A DNA stretch of 64,000 bases, from the NCBI GenBank assembly GCA_947448745.1, contig CANFOQ010000001.1:62001-126000 (forward strand), in the 5' to 3' direction. Under the pieces are notes generated by a model. The model was given only the letters and a program-made list of their open reading frames with translations. It searched no databases and was not told the DNA's origin. Of this stretch, positions 1 to 9,910 are shown one piece after another; within the stretch, counting starts at the first letter, position 1, and each line of letters begins with the position of its first letter. A program made the translations under genes and the position numbers. This stretch comes from Comamonadaceae bacterium (GTDB lineage Bacteria > Pseudomonadota > Gammaproteobacteria > Burkholderiales > Burkholderiaceae_C).

Positions 1-1
1 C

Positions 2-178
2 ATGATGTTCTCCATGCCCAAAGACGTGCAAGACGCTTTGGCCGCAGGTGTGCCCTTCCCTTCACGCTTGGGCACACCCCTTGATTACGCGAAATTGGTC
101 ATGCACATCCTCGACAACGACATGCTCAACGGCGAAGTGATTCGCCTTGATGGTGCCATTCGCTTACCCCCCAAATAA
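2..178 (+). CDS. SDR family dehydrogenase, C-terminal end (5' partial)
   Basis: The reading frame enters from the left edge and stops at TAA 176-178, giving the last 58 residues. The end ([20 protein letters not shown], then [16 protein letters not shown]) matches the C-terminus of short-chain dehydrogenases of the HSD10 / type-2 3-hydroxyacyl-CoA dehydrogenase group, which oxidise 3-hydroxyacyl-CoA with NAD+. The Rossmann fold and the YxxxK active site lie outside the window, so the subgroup is inferred from the tail only. The gene is followed 15 bp later by ggt on the same strand. Confidence 0.75.
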   Translation: MMFSMPKDVQDALAAGVPFPSRLGTPLDYAKLVMHILDNDMLNGEVIRLDGAIRLPPK

Positions 179-193
179 TTCAACAAGGCTCAC

Positions 194-2062
194 ATGACAA
201 ACACCCCTCTTTTGAACGCCATGGCCCAATCCATGCGCATCGGCAGCACCGCCTTGGTGCTGGGCAGCTTGATGATCACCAGCACCGCCGTGTTGGCTGA
301 CACCAAAAAACGCGCAGAAGCACCTGAGGCCAGCACCGGCTACAAAGCCAAAGCGGCCAAAACTTTCAAGACGCGCGGCGTGTCTTCGGCCAACCCTTTG
401 GCCAGCGAAGCCGGCAACGCCATCCTGAAAGCAGGTGGCTCGGCCGTGGACGCGGCGATTGCCGTGCAAATGGTCTTGAACCTGGTGGAACCCCAGTCCA
501 GCGGCATCGGTGGCGGCGCATTCATGCTGCACCACGATGGTCAAAAACTGCAAATGTTCGATGGCCGCGAAACCTCGCCGCACCTGAGCCATGAAGAGCT
601 GTTTGTTTACAACCACGGCGAGTTGATGGCGTTTGAAGAAGCCATGGTCGGTGGTCGTGCCGTGGGCGTGCCCGGCACCTTGCGCATGCTCGAGCAAGCG
701 CACCGCCAACATGGCAAATTGCCCTGGGCAAAGTTGTTCCAACCGGCCATCCAGTTGTCGGAAAGTGGTTTCAAAATCAGCCCGCGCTTGCATGCCTTGC
801 TGTTGGCCGATCGCCCCTTGCGCAAAGACCTGGCCGCCGCGCCGTATTTCTACAAACCCAATGGTCAACCTTTGCCCATCGGCCATGTGTTGAAAAACCC
901 GGGTTTGGCACAAGTCCTCAAACTCATCGCCAAAGACGGTGCCGATGCCTTCTACCAAGGTCCCTTGGCACAAGCCTTGGTGAACAAGGTGCAACAGCAT
1001 TCCTACAACCCCGGCGTGCTGACCATGCGTGACATGGACCACTACCGTTCTGTGGTGCGCGAGGCCTTGTGTTTCTCGCACGCGGCCAGCAGCGGCCCCG
1101 TGCAAGTGTGTGGCGCGGGTGCGCCCAGTTCGGGTTTGATCGCCACCGCGCAAATCATGGGCATGTTGAACTACACCGCCGCCTTGAATGAAACACCTTC
1201 AGCCTGGGCCGAGCGCAACACCGTGGTGCCTTCTGTGCAATGGCTGCACCACTACAACGAAGCTGCGCGTTTGGCCTTCGCCGACCGCGCAATGTATGTG
1301 GCCGACCCCGACTTCACCAAAGCCCCCGGTGGCGATTGGAAAAAAATGATGTCGCCTGGCTACTTGCAGCAACGTGCCAGCTTGATTCAAAACCAACGCA
1401 TGGGCAACGCCACCGCGGGTCAACCTGGTGGCGCCCCTGTGGCGCAAGCACCGATGCCCGATCAGCCCGAGTACGGCACCAGCCACATCAGCATCGTTGA
1501 TGGCCTGGGCCACACCGTCTCCATGACCACCAGCATCGAGAGCGCTTTTGGTTCGCACGTGATGGTGAACCTGGGTCAACGCGGCGGCTTCTTGCTGAAC
1601 AACCAACTCACCGACTTCAGCTTCGCGCCACGCGATGAAGCCGGTGTGCCGGTGGCCAACCGGGTGCAAGCCAACAAGCGCCCACGCTCTTCCATGAACC
1701 CCTTGATGGTGTTTGAGCAAAACCCCAATGGTGAACGCGGTCAGGTGTTGACCAGCTTGGGCAGCCCGGGCGGCCCGATGATCATTCACTACACCGCACA
1801 AAGCCTGTGGGCCATGCTGCACTGGAACCAAAACGCGCAACAAGCGGTCAACATGCCGCACAGCGGTTTGACCAGCGCCAATGGGGCCTTGCTGTTGGAA
1901 AACGGCGGTTTCAAAGCCGACACCTTGAAAGCCTTGCAAGACAAAAACCATGTGCTGCTTGAGTTGGACATGCCCAGTGGTTTGGGTGTGTTGCAACGCC
2001 AGGGCGCCCAATGGGTGGGTGGTGCCGATCCACGCCGTGAAGGTCTGGTCAGCGGCGACTGA
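194..2062 (+). CDS. ggt: Gamma-glutamyltransferase (glutathione hydrolase)
   Basis: A 622-residue secreted enzyme that removes or transfers the gamma-glutamyl group of glutathione and related peptides in the periplasm. Residues 1-35 form a signal peptide with a hydrophobic stretch ending near VLADTKK. The N-terminal half has the family pattern SSANPLASEAGNAILKAGGS and the GIGGGAFML substrate loop. The autoprocessing and catalytic Thr lies in EYGTSHISIVD, followed by the GHTVSMTTSIES stretch typical of the small subunit. The length is normal for the unprocessed precursor. An AAGG sequence precedes the ATG by about 6 nt. The gene ends 6 bp before dnaG on the same strand, so some readthrough is plausible although the functions are unrelated. 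Confidence 0.93.
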   Translation: MTNTPLLNAMAQSMRIGSTALVLGSLMITSTAVLADTKKRAEAPEASTGYKAKAAKTFKTRGVSSANPLASEAGNAILKAGGSAVDAAIAVQMVLNLVEPQSSGIGGGAFMLHHDGQKLQMFDGRETSPHLSHEELFVYNHGELMAFEEAMVGGRAVGVPGTLRMLEQAHRQHGKLPWAKLFQPAIQLSESGFKISPRLHALLLADRPLRKDLAAAPYFYKPNGQPLPIGHVLKNPGLAQVLKLIAKDGADAFYQGPLAQALVNKVQQHSYNPGVLTMRDMDHYRSVVREALCFSHAASSGPVQVCGAGAPSSGLIATAQIMGMLNYTAALNETPSAWAERNTVVPSVQWLHHYNEAARLAFADRAMYVADPDFTKAPGGDWKKMMSPGYLQQRASLIQNQRMGNATAGQPGGAPVAQAPMPDQPEYGTSHISIVDGLGHTVSMTTSIESAFGSHVMVNLGQRGGFLLNNQLTDFSFAPRDEAGVPVANRVQANKRPRSSMNPLMVFEQNPNGERGQVLTSLGSPGGPMIIHYTAQSLWAMLHWNQNAQQAVNMPHSGLTSANGALLLENGGFKADTLKALQDKNHVLLELDMPSGLGVLQRQGAQWVGGADPRREGLVSGD

Positions 2063-2068
2063 TTCGGC

Positions 2069-3904
2069 ATGGCGATTCCGCAAGCCTTTATTCAAGAACT
2101 GCTGGCCCGCACCGATGTTGTCGAGGTTGTCGGCCGGTATGTTCAGCTGAAAAAAGGCGGCGCGAATTACATGGGGCTGTGCCCCTTTCACGGGGAGAAA
2201 TCCCCCTCTTTCACGGTCAGTCCCAGCAAGCAGTTTTTCCATTGCTTTGGCTGCGGCAAAAACGGCAATGCCATTGGTTTCCTGATGGAACACAGCGGCA
2301 TGAACTTTGTAGAAGCCGTGAAAGACCTGGCGCAAACCTATGGGCTGCAAGTGCCCGAGGACGACACCGACCCCGCCGACCGCCAACGCGCCCAACAACA
2401 ACGGCAACGCCAAGCCACCTTGACCGATGTGTTGGAGAAAGCCGGTGAGGCTTATCGCAAGCATTTGAAATCCGCACCGCAAGCCGTGGCTTACCTCAAA
2501 GGACGTGGCTTGAGTGGTGAGGTGGCCAAACAGTTTGGTCTGGGCTACGCGCCCGAAGGTTGGCGCAGTTTGGCCAGTGTGTTTGCCGACTACCAAGACC
2601 CCTTGTTGGTCGAGTCGGGCTTGGTCATCTCCAACGCTGAAGATGGTGGCGACGAAAAACGCTACGACAGATTTCGCGATCGCGTCATGTTTCCGATCCG
2701 CAATGTCAAAGGCGAATGCATTGGTTTTGGGGGCCGCGTGATGGGCGATGGGACGCCCAAATATTTGAATTCACCCGAGACACCGGTGTTCAGCAAAGGC
2801 CGCGAGTTGTATGGCCTGTATGAAGCCCGCACGGCGCTGCGTGAAGCGGGCTATGTGTTGGTGACCGAGGGCTACATGGACGTGGTGGCCTTGGCGCAGT
2901 TGGGCTTTCCGAATGCAGTGGCCACCTTGGGCACGGCCTGCACCACTGACCATGTGCAAAAACTCTTTCGCTTCACCGACGCTGTAGTTTTCAGCTTTGA
3001 TGGTGACGCTGCAGGTCGACGTGCAGCTCGCAAAGCCTTGGACGGGGCCCTGCCCTTTGCCAGCGATGTGCGCAATGTGAAGTTTTTGTTTTTGCCCGCC
3101 GAGCACGACCCCGACAGCTTTGTGCGCGAACACGGCACCGAAGCCTTTGCGCGTTTGGTGAGTGACGCCACGCCGCTGAGTCGCTTTGTGGTGGAGGTGG
3201 CGCGTGAAGGCTGTGACATCGACACCGCCGAAGGCCGCGCCTTGTTGGCCTCGCAAGCCAAACCACTGTGGTTGTCCATGCCCGATGGCGTGTTGAAAAC
3301 CCAATTGCTGGGTGACTTCGCCGACTTGGTGGGGATTGGCAACCGCGAATTGCAAAACCTGTGGATGGGTGCGGCCAACAAACCGGCGGCCCGCACGCCG
3401 CGCAGCACCGCAGACACCAACACTTTCAAAAAACCTTTTTCGCGCAGCACCCCCGCCCCGCGCGGCGTGCCCATGCGCCGCAAAGCACCGAGTCGGCAAG
3501 ACCGCGCTTTGCAAATTTTGTTTGCCGACATGAACCAATGGGGTGGCTTGTCACAGCATCAACACAAGATGTTGATGGACCTGCCCGCGCCGCATGGCGT
3601 GTTGATGACGTGGCTAGACCAGCAATGGCATGAACATGGCGTGCAACCACTGGCCGCTTTGCGCGAAGGTTTGCGCGGCCATCTGCACGAAGCCACCTTG
3701 ATGAGTTTGATTGATGACGCGCCGCCCGACATGGAAAACGACGCGGGTGAATTGCACAGTATTTTGAGTGGCCTCGAAAAAGTGCAACTGGCTGCACAAA
3801 TCGATGAACTCACCCGCCGCATGGGCACTGACCCGGCGGCTTACGCGCAGATCAAGTTGTTGAATGCCCGTTTAGCGACCTTGAAAACCGCCCCGCTGGT
3901 ATAA
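2069..3904 (+). CDS. dnaG: DNA primase DnaG
   Basis: Makes RNA primers at the replication fork and works with the DnaB helicase. The protein has 611 residues. The N-terminal CHC2-type zinc finger is visible as CPFH...CFGCG at about residues 38-65. The TOPRIM catalytic core carries EGYMDVVALAQLG and the metal-binding FSFDGDAAGRRAA. The last ~170 residues, after a basic linker (about 435-475), form the helicase-binding domain. It is followed by rpoD, the conserved half of the macromolecular synthesis operon. A strong extended -10 overlaps its stop codon, so rpoD can also be transcribed independently. No rpsU lies upstream; ggt occupies that place. Confidence 0.97.
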   Translation: MAIPQAFIQELLARTDVVEVVGRYVQLKKGGANYMGLCPFHGEKSPSFTVSPSKQFFHCFGCGKNGNAIGFLMEHSGMNFVEAVKDLAQTYGLQVPEDDTDPADRQRAQQQRQRQATLTDVLEKAGEAYRKHLKSAPQAVAYLKGRGLSGEVAKQFGLGYAPEGWRSLASVFADYQDPLLVESGLVISNAEDGGDEKRYDRFRDRVMFPIRNVKGECIGFGGRVMGDGTPKYLNSPETPVFSKGRELYGLYEARTALREAGYVLVTEGYMDVVALAQLGFPNAVATLGTACTTDHVQKLFRFTDAVVFSFDGDAAGRRAARKALDGALPFASDVRNVKFLFLPAEHDPDSFVREHGTEAFARLVSDATPLSRFVVEVAREGCDIDTAEGRALLASQAKPLWLSMPDGVLKTQLLGDFADLVGIGNRELQNLWMGAANKPAARTPRSTADTNTFKKPFSRSTPAPRGVPMRRKAPSRQDRALQILFADMNQWGGLSQHQHKMLMDLPAPHGVLMTWLDQQWHEHGVQPLAALREGLRGHLHEATLMSLIDDAPPDMENDAGELHSILSGLEKVQLAAQIDELTRRMGTDPAAYAQIKLLNARLATLKTAPLV

Positions 3905-3905
3905 T
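3897..3905 (+). promoter_or_regulatory. Extended -10 promoter for rpoD
   Basis: TGG followed by a perfect TATAAT (3900-3905) forms an extended -10 element that overlaps the dnaG stop codon (TAA 3902-3904). No good -35 hexamer lies 16-18 bp upstream, as is common for extended -10 promoters. It would give an rpoD leader of about 180 nt. Confidence 0.6.
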
Positions 3906-4094
3906 CCACTTTCTTTCACAAGCGCGACAGCAGCACCTCCGGGCCCGGCCAACCGTGACACACAGCGCACGACCCGCCAAACACCGCAAGGACTGCACAC
4001 CAAATGTTCGCCCCACAGCTTGCGTAACCCTCTCTGATGACCAAACAACGCGTCTTTTGACGTGTGTTTTTATTTTTCTTGCTTGAGGATTGAC

Positions 4095-6419
4095 ATGCCT
4101 GCCAAAAAACCCGCCGCCAAAACCCCTGTCAAAGCTGCTGCCAAGCCTGCTGCCAAAGCAGCCGCCAAGCCTGTGGCCAAACCCGCTGCCAAACCTGCCG
4201 TCAAAGCACCTGTGAAAGCAGCGGCCAAGCCCGCCGCCAAACCCGTGGCCAAACCCGCCGCCAAACCTGTGGCCAAAACCGCTGCCAAGCCCGTGGCCAA
4301 AGCACCGGTGAAAGCCGCTGCCAAACCGGCTGCCAAAGCACCGGTCAAGCCCAGCGCCGAAAAAGCCGCACCGCCCAAGAAAACCACCAAAGCCGCCGCC
4401 AAGGGCAAAGCCGGTAAAAAAGCCTTGCCCGAAGACGACGACGTCGTCGACCTCGAAGCCGAGTTCGCTGAAGACACATCGGCCAGCACCGAAAAGGTCA
4501 AACCGCTGCGCATGAAGATCAGCAAGGCCAAAGAACGCGCCTTGATGAAAGAATTTGGTTTGGACGAAGCCGTCTTGTCCGAAGAAGACTTGGCCAAGCG
4601 TCGTTCGCGTTTGAAGACCCTCATCAAGTTGGGCAAAACACGCGGCTACCTGACCCACGGCGAAATCTCCGACCACTTGCCCGACAAATTGGTGGACGCT
4701 GAAACCCTGGAAGTCGTCAACACCATGTTGAACGACATGGGCGTGCAGGTGTACGAACAAACCCCCGACGCCGAAACACTGCTCATCACCAACACCGGCC
4801 CCACCGTGGCCAGTGAAGAAGAAGCCGAAGAAGAAGCCGAAGCCGCTTTGTCCACCGTGGACAGCGAGTTTGGCCGCACCACCGACCCGGTGCGCATGTA
4901 CATGCGTGAAATGGGCACGGTGGAACTGCTGACCCGTGAAGGCGAGATTGAAATCGCCAAACGCATTGAAGGCGGTTTGATGGCCATGATGGAAGCCATC
5001 AGTGCCTCGCCTGCCACCATCGCAGAAATTTTGCGCATGGCCGGTGATATTCGCGAAGGCAAAGTGGTCATCTCCACCATCGTCGACGGCTTCAGCAACG
5101 CCAACGAGGCCGATGACTATGTGGCCGAAGAAGACTTCGATGAATTCGACGACAGCGACGACGATGACGGCAAAGGCGGCTCCAAAGCCCTGACGAAAAA
5201 ACTCGAAGAGTTGAAGGCCGAAGCCCTGACCCGCCTTGACCGCATGCAAACTTTGTTTGAAAAGTTGCACAAAACTTTCGACAAAGAAGGCTATGGCACA
5301 CCGGCCTACCTGAAGACCCAAAAGGCCATCAGCGAAGAGATGATGACCATCCGCTTCACCGCCCGCACCATTGAAAAACTGTGCGACCTGGTGCGCACCC
5401 AGGTGGATGACGTGCGCAAGAAAGAGCGCGAACTGCGCCGCATCATCGTCGACCGTTGCGGCATGCCGCAAGAGATGTTCATCAAAGAGTTTCCTGCCAA
5501 CTTGCTCAACCTGAAATGGGTGGAAAAGCAGTCTGCGGCGGGCAAAGCTTGGTCGGTCACCATGACCCGCAACATCCCTGCCATTCAAGAGCTGCAAAAG
5601 AAATTGCTGGACATCCAAACCCGTGTGGTGGTGCCGCTTGCCGAGTTGAAAGACATCAACAAGCGCATGAACGAAGGCGAACGCGCGTCGCGTTATGCGA
5701 AAAAAGAAATGATCGAAGCCAACTTGCGTTTGGTCATTTCCATTGCCAAAAAATACACCAACCGTGGTTTGCAATTCCTCGACTTGATCCAAGAAGGCAA
5801 CATCGGTTTGATGAAAGCCGTGGACAAATTTGAATACCGTCGCGGCTACAAGTTCTCCACCTACGCCACCTGGTGGATTCGCCAGGCCATCACCCGCTCC
5901 ATCGCCGATCAGGCCCGCACCATCCGTATTCCGGTGCACATGATCGAGACCATCAACAAGATGAACCGCATCAGCCGCCAACACTTGCAAGAGTTTGGTT
6001 TCGAGCCCGATGCCTCCGTCTTGGCTGAAAAAATGGAGATGCCCGAAGACAAGATCCGCAAGATCATGAAGATCGCCAAAGAGCCGATCTCCATGGAAAC
6101 GCCGATCGGCGACGATGACGACTCCCACCTGGGTGACTTCATCGAAGACGGCGCCAACACAGCCCCGATCGAAGCCGCCATGCAAGCCGGTTTGCGCGAT
6201 GTGGTGAAAGAAATCTTGGATGGCCTGACGCCCCGCGAAGCCAAAGTGCTGCGCATGCGTTTTGGCATCGAGATGGACAACGACCACACCTTGGAAGAAG
6301 TGGGCAAACAATTTGATGTGACACGCGAACGCATCCGTCAAATCGAAGCCAAAGCCTTGCGCAAACTCAAGCACCCCAGCCGCTCCGACAAACTGCGCAG
6401 TTTCATCGACACCCTGTGA
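4095..6419 (+). CDS. rpoD: RNA polymerase sigma-70 factor RpoD with a Lys/Ala/Pro tail
   Basis: Primary sigma factor that directs core RNA polymerase to housekeeping promoters. From ATG 4095 it has 774 residues. Residues 1 to about 110 are almost entirely Ala, Lys, Pro and Val in PAAK/PVAK-type repeats, resembling histone H1 C-terminal tails. Acidic region 1.1 follows, then the non-conserved insert with an Asp-rich run (DDSDDDDGK, about residue 350). Region 2 begins near residue 533 ([20 protein letters not shown]) and carries the [11 protein letters not shown] core. The region 4 helix-turn-helix ([20 protein letters not shown]) lies near the C-terminus. An upstream in-frame ATG at 4062 was rejected because it would add a non-homologous peptide. 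The stop overlaps the next gene by 4 bp. Confidence 0.97.
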   Translation: MPAKKPAAKTPVKAAAKPAAKAAAKPVAKPAAKPAVKAPVKAAAKPAAKPVAKPAAKPVAKTAAKPVAKAPVKAAAKPAAKAPVKPSAEKAAPPKKTTKAAAKGKAGKKALPEDDDVVDLEAEFAEDTSASTEKVKPLRMKISKAKERALMKEFGLDEAVLSEEDLAKRRSRLKTLIKLGKTRGYLTHGEISDHLPDKLVDAETLEVVNTMLNDMGVQVYEQTPDAETLLITNTGPTVASEEEAEEEAEAALSTVDSEFGRTTDPVRMYMREMGTVELLTREGEIEIAKRIEGGLMAMMEAISASPATIAEILRMAGDIREGKVVISTIVDGFSNANEADDYVAEEDFDEFDDSDDDDGKGGSKALTKKLEELKAEALTRLDRMQTLFEKLHKTFDKEGYGTPAYLKTQKAISEEMMTIRFTARTIEKLCDLVRTQVDDVRKKERELRRIIVDRCGMPQEMFIKEFPANLLNLKWVEKQSAAGKAWSVTMTRNIPAIQELQKKLLDIQTRVVVPLAELKDINKRMNEGERASRYAKKEMIEANLRLVISIAKKYTNRGLQFLDLIQEGNIGLMKAVDKFEYRRGYKFSTYATWWIRQAITRSIADQARTIRIPVHMIETINKMNRISRQHLQEFGFEPDASVLAEKMEMPEDKIRKIMKIAKEPISMETPIGDDDDSHLGDFIEDGANTAPIEAAMQAGLRDVVKEILDGLTPREAKVLRMRFGIEMDNDHTLEEVGKQFDVTRERIRQIEAKALRKLKHPSRSDKLRSFIDTL

Positions 6420-7291
6420 TCGCTTTGAACAACCGACGTGGCATCGCTGCCATGTCGGTGGGCATGGTTTGTTTCTTGATGAACGACTCGCTGGTGAAAT
6501 ACGTCAGCGAATCCTTGCCCGCCCCCCAACTCATTTTTTTACGTGGCCTGCTGGCCACCTTGGGCTTGCTCGTCTTGGCCTTGGCGTTGCGGCAACTGCC
6601 CCCTTGGCGTGAAACCCTGGGCCACATCGGTCACAAATGGGTGTTCATCCGTTCGGTCTTGGACGGCACCGCCAGCTTGGTCTACCTGAGCGCCTTGTTC
6701 AACATGCCCTTGGCCAATGCCACGGCCATCAACATGTCCACCCCTTTGCTGATTGCCTTGCTGTCAGCGCTGCTGCTGCAACACCGCATCAGCTGGCGGC
6801 ATTGGCTGATCATTGGCTTGGGCTTTGTGGGTGTGTTGTGCGTGGTTCAGCCGCAAGCCGAAGGCTTCACCCATTGGGCTTGGGTGGCCTTGGCGGGCAC
6901 GCTGTGCCACGCTCTGCGGGATCTGAGTGTGCGGTACATCCCAGACCATGTGCCCTCGGCCTTGGTGACCTTGGGCACCGCCCTCACGGCCACGGTGATG
7001 GCCGGCCTCTGGGCCTTGTTTCACCCTTGGCACAGCGTCAACCCCATGCAATGGGCTCAGATGGCCGGTGCCTCCGTGTTTCTGAGTGCCGGTTATTTTT
7101 TGCTGATCAAGGCCACGCGCATCGCTGACATGAGTGTCATCGCGCCGTTTCGCTACATGGGCCTGCTGACCGCCGTGGTGATCGGCTTTGTGGTCTGGGG
7201 CGATGTACCCAATGCCCTGGCCTGGGCGGGCATGGGTTTGTTGGTGGCCGCCGGACTGATGATGATCCACATCAGCCGACCACCCCCCTGA
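6416..7291 (+). CDS. DMT/EamA family permease
   Basis: An integral membrane protein of 291 residues with about ten hydrophobic segments arranged as two EamA repeats, as in RhaT/YdcZ-type drug/metabolite transporters. The substrate cannot be read from sequence. The start is GTG 6416, which overlaps the rpoD TGA (GTGA) and suggests translational coupling. The family's usual beginning ([13 protein letters not shown]) supports this start over ATG 6452. It is convergent with the nagK-like gene. A short CCCC-TGA-GGGG hairpin (7285-7295) contains its stop codon. Confidence 0.85.
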   Translation: MIALNNRRGIAAMSVGMVCFLMNDSLVKYVSESLPAPQLIFLRGLLATLGLLVLALALRQLPPWRETLGHIGHKWVFIRSVLDGTASLVYLSALFNMPLANATAINMSTPLLIALLSALLLQHRISWRHWLIIGLGFVGVLCVVQPQAEGFTHWAWVALAGTLCHALRDLSVRYIPDHVPSALVTLGTALTATVMAGLWALFHPWHSVNPMQWAQMAGASVFLSAGYFLLIKATRIADMSVIAPFRYMGLLTAVVIGFVVWGDVPNALAWAGMGLLVAAGLMMIHISRPPP

Positions 7292-7297
7292 GGGGCT

Positions 7298-7999
7298 TCA
7301 AGCCGCTGGGCCGATGTGCAATGACAACTCGGCCACGCCTGCCACGCGTCCGGTGATCTTGTCACCCGACACCACCGCGCCCACGCCTTCAGGCGTGCCG
7401 GTGTAAATCAAATCGCCGGGTTGCAGGTGGTAGAACAAAGACAGGTCGGCAATGATTTCACGCACGTTCCAAATCAGCTTGTCCACATTGGATGACTGCT
7501 TGGTTTGACCGTTCACTTCCAAAGCAATCGCGCCGCTGTCGATGATGTGACCAGGCATGGGCACGATCTCGGTGCACACCGAACCGTGTTCAATGTCTTT
7601 GCCCAAATCCCACGGACGGCCTTTGTCACGCGCCACCAATTGCAAGTCGCGCCGGGTCATGTCCAGGCCTGCGGCATAACCATAAATCACGTCGTGCGCT
7701 TGGTCATGGCTGACGCGAAAACCCGCTTTGCCAATCGCCACGACCATTTCCATTTCATAGTGGAAATTGTTGGTCTCTGGCGGGTAAGGCATGGTGGCAC
7801 CACTGTCCAACAAGGTTTGCGGGGCTTTGGTGAAGTAGAACGGTCGCTCGACGGCTTTGTCCACGGGCTTGCCCATTTCCACGGCGTGCGCATGGTAGTT
7901 GCGTCCGACAAAAAACAAACGGTTGATGGGGAAGCGCTCGGCGTGGCCGCGGATGGCCAAGGATTGCACAGCGGGAGGGTTGAACACATAAGCAGTCAT
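7298..7999 (-). CDS. nagK: Fumarylpyruvate hydrolase (FAH family), NagK-like
   Basis: Hydrolyses fumarylpyruvate to fumarate and pyruvate, the last step of gentisate catabolism. The 233-residue protein starts at ATG 7999 (MTAYVFNPP); an upstream in-frame start at 8038 would only add a leader overlapping the preceding gene. FAH-fold signatures are present: FFVGRNYHAHAVEMG, the metal-binding EMEMVVAIG and D in GLDMTRRDLQ, and IYTGTPEGVGAV near the end. It is the last gene of the salicylate/gentisate operon. Because no maleylpyruvate isomerase is encoded here, it might alternatively accept maleylpyruvate directly. Confidence 0.82.
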   Translation of the reverse strand: MTAYVFNPPAVQSLAIRGHAERFPINRLFFVGRNYHAHAVEMGKPVDKAVERPFYFTKAPQTLLDSGATMPYPPETNNFHYEMEMVVAIGKAGFRVSHDQAHDVIYGYAAGLDMTRRDLQLVARDKGRPWDLGKDIEHGSVCTEIVPMPGHIIDSGAIALEVNGQTKQSSNVDKLIWNVREIIADLSLFYHLQPGDLIYTGTPEGVGAVVSGDKITGRVAGVAELSLHIGPAA

Positions 8000-8034
8000 G
8001 GGGGCTTTCAAGAGATGCGGTTGATCAGTCACGA

Positions 8035-9075
8035 TCAACCACGGTTTTCATAGACACCGAGTTTGCGGTGCAACGGAGATTCATCAGCGATGAAGACAAA
8101 GCTGGCTTGGTCTGTTTTCAGGTTTTTCAAAGTGACAGCTTCATAGCCAGGCGCACAACAGGTGTCGGCCTCCACCAAATGGAAATGGCTGCCCAAGATG
8201 TCGGCTTGCACCTCGCCTTCAATCACGTGAAACACCTGTGCCGGTGAACGTGCGGGCAATCGCAAGCTTTGGCCGGGGCGCAACATCAGCGCGTAAAAGC
8301 CCAAAATATTTTCAGCGTCGGTGCCGGTTTCGGGGTTGGTGTAGGTGACTTGCACTTGTTCCAAGCTGGGGTTGTCTAGGCCCAAGGTTTGCAAGGCCGC
8401 CTTGGCCTCGGTCCACGGATAGCGCAGCATGGGGTAAGCCTTGTGGCTGCGCTCAAACACCTGTGTGGGCACCAGTCCACCGTGCGCGTATTGCTTGTCG
8501 CCACGCCCCACATGCACTTCTTGTCGGTCGCCATTCACATGGTAGGACGCTTCCATGTAATAGACCAAGGGCAAGTCGAGCACATCGAGCCAAATCACCG
8601 GGTCGGTGCCATCGTGGCCGTGCTCATGCCACAGACCGGTGGGCGTCAAGATCAAATCGCCTCGGCTCATGGGGCATTTCTCACCGTCCACCGTGGTGTA
8701 CGCGCCCTCGCCTTCCACAATCATGCGCACCGCGTTTGGTGTGTGGCGGTGGCTGGGTGCCCATTCACCGGGCATGAGCAATTGCATGCCCAAGTACATG
8801 GCGGCAGAGGCTTGCATTTTTTCCAAACCATGGCCGGGGTTGGCCAACACCAAGACACGGCGTTCGGCTTTTTCAATCGGTGTCAGTTCACCTGCTTTCA
8901 ACAACAAGGGCTTGAGGGTTTTGTAGGGCCAATGCGTGGGCTGGGTTTGGCGTGTGGGGATCTTGGGTGGCAACACGCCGCGCAAACTTGGCCACAGCGG
9001 CACCAAATTCAGGTCGCGTAAATCTTGCACATAGTCTGCTGGCAGGTCTTCCAAGCGGCCAAGTTCATGGGTCAT
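8035..9075 (-). CDS. nagI: Gentisate 1,2-dioxygenase
   Basis: An Fe(II) bicupin dioxygenase that cleaves gentisate between C1 and C2 to maleylpyruvate. From ATG 9075 (MTHELGRLEDLPADYVQ) it has 346 residues, the usual length. The first cupin holds the iron site: GEWAPSHRHTPNAVRMIVEG with HxH, and WHEHGHDG further on. The second cupin (LPARSPAQVFHVIEGEVQ) is degenerate, as in the family. It lies 35 bp upstream of nagK and 29 bp after the ferredoxin gene. The order hydroxylase-dioxygenase-hydrolase strongly supports gentisate as the substrate. A 33-nt longer start at 9108 is possible but would overlap nagAb. Confidence 0.92.
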   Translation of the reverse strand: MTHELGRLEDLPADYVQDLRDLNLVPLWPSLRGVLPPKIPTRQTQPTHWPYKTLKPLLLKAGELTPIEKAERRVLVLANPGHGLEKMQASAAMYLGMQLLMPGEWAPSHRHTPNAVRMIVEGEGAYTTVDGEKCPMSRGDLILTPTGLWHEHGHDGTDPVIWLDVLDLPLVYYMEASYHVNGDRQEVHVGRGDKQYAHGGLVPTQVFERSHKAYPMLRYPWTEAKAALQTLGLDNPSLEQVQVTYTNPETGTDAENILGFYALMLRPGQSLRLPARSPAQVFHVIEGEVQADILGSHFHLVEADTCCAPGYEAVTLKNLKTDQASFVFIADESPLHRKLGVYENRG

Positions 9076-9104
9076 GGTGGTGTCCTTTGAAAGCGGTTTG
9101 GCGT

Positions 9105-9419
9105 TCAAGCCATGTTGACGAAAACGCGCTTGTTCTCGATGCGTACCGGATACACGCGGATGTTGTCAGTGAGCGGTGCGCACATGGCTTGGCCGGTGCA
9201 GACATCAAAGCGGCCTTGGTGCAAAGGGCATTCGATCTCACGCCCTTCCAAAAAGCCGTCGCTCATGCGGGCCGCACCATGGGTGCACAGGTTGTCGGTG
9301 GCGAAGATCTCACCCTCCACTTCATACAGGGCAATTTCTTGGCCATTGGCATACACAGCAGTTACATCGGCTTCGGGCACGGCGTCCACGGCCACGACAT
9401 CAATCCAGTTGTCAGACAT
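9105..9419 (-). CDS. nagAb: Rieske-type ferredoxin of salicylate 5-hydroxylase
   Basis: A 104-residue Rieske [2Fe-2S] ferredoxin that passes electrons from the NagAa reductase to the NagGH oxygenase. Both ligand pairs are visible: CTHG at about residue 44 and CPLHQG at about residue 64. The length and the gene position between nagH and nagI match the Ralstonia U2 nag arrangement. In strain U2 the same ferredoxin also serves naphthalene dioxygenase, but no naphthalene dioxygenase genes are seen here, so it probably serves only salicylate hydroxylation in this locus. Confidence 0.9.
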   Translation of the reverse strand: MSDNWIDVVAVDAVPEADVTAVYANGQEIALYEVEGEIFATDNLCTHGAARMSDGFLEGREIECPLHQGRFDVCTGQAMCAPLTDNIRVYPVRIENKRVFVNMA

Positions 9420-9428
9420 GGTGTTTCC

Positions 9429-9908
9429 TCAGATGGGGTAGATGATGGAGTTGGCGATCATTTCGCTGTCGTACACGCACAAACGCGATTGAAATTTCAA
9501 ACCGTCTGGGGTGCGCACGATATCGTCACTGTAATAACCCACGCTCAAGATGGTTGAGTCGCCATCAAACTTGGTGCGAATCACCGTGTAGTTGGCCTCG
9601 GCACGGATGCGCTCGCCATTGGCGGAGATGGACAGCAAACGCGGTGTGCCCACGATGTGGCGTTGGTAGTAGGGGTCGTGGTAGAGGGTTTCTTTCACGC
9701 CATACACGCGGTCTTTGATCATGGCCTTGCTTTCCAAGGCCAACAAGCACAGGGGCAAACCTTGCTCAAAGTTTTCACGCGGTTGCAAACGGTAGGTGCC
9801 GTCTTCCATGAAGAACTCGGGCCATTTTTCCCATTCAGCGGAGTCACACACCATGGCGTAGTCGCTGTAGAGGCTCAAGAGTTCGAAGTAGGTTTTGAAA
9901 TCGATCAT
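9429..9908 (-). CDS. nagH: Salicylate 5-hydroxylase small (beta) subunit
   Basis: Structural beta subunit of the ring hydroxylase, belonging to the NTF2-like/SnoaL fold family. It starts [21 protein letters not shown] and ends [17 protein letters not shown], typical for NagH/AndAd-type subunits, with about 159 residues. Two in-frame ATGs occur. ATG 9914 overlaps the nagG stop (ATGA), but the GGGGGA ribosome-binding sequence touches it directly, whereas ATG 9908 sits 6 nt after it, so 9908 is preferred. It has no cofactor of its own and acts with nagG. Confidence 0.88.
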   Translation of the reverse strand: MIDFKTYFELLSLYSDYAMVCDSAEWEKWPEFFMEDGTYRLQPRENFEQGLPLCLLALESKAMIKDRVYGVKETLYHDPYYQRHIVGTPRLLSISANGERIRAEANYTVIRTKFDGDSTILSVGYYSDDIVRTPDGLKFQSRLCVYDSEMIANSIIYPI

Positions 9909-9910
9909 GT

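Noticed and set aside
1199-2596. 465-residue open frame antisense to ggt and dnaG
   Set aside because: Shadow frame opposite two clearly recognised genes; composition (many His, Gln, Gly) is typical of the reverse of G/C-biased codons.
3852-6374. 840-residue open frame antisense to rpoD
   Set aside because: It mirrors the dnaG end and rpoD, has a Gly/Phe/His-rich composition created by the Ala/Lys codons on the other strand, and resembles no protein family.
7285-7295. CCCC-TGA-GGGG hairpin at the DMT permease stop as a terminator
   Set aside because: Only four base pairs, no T-run; noted with the gene but not called.
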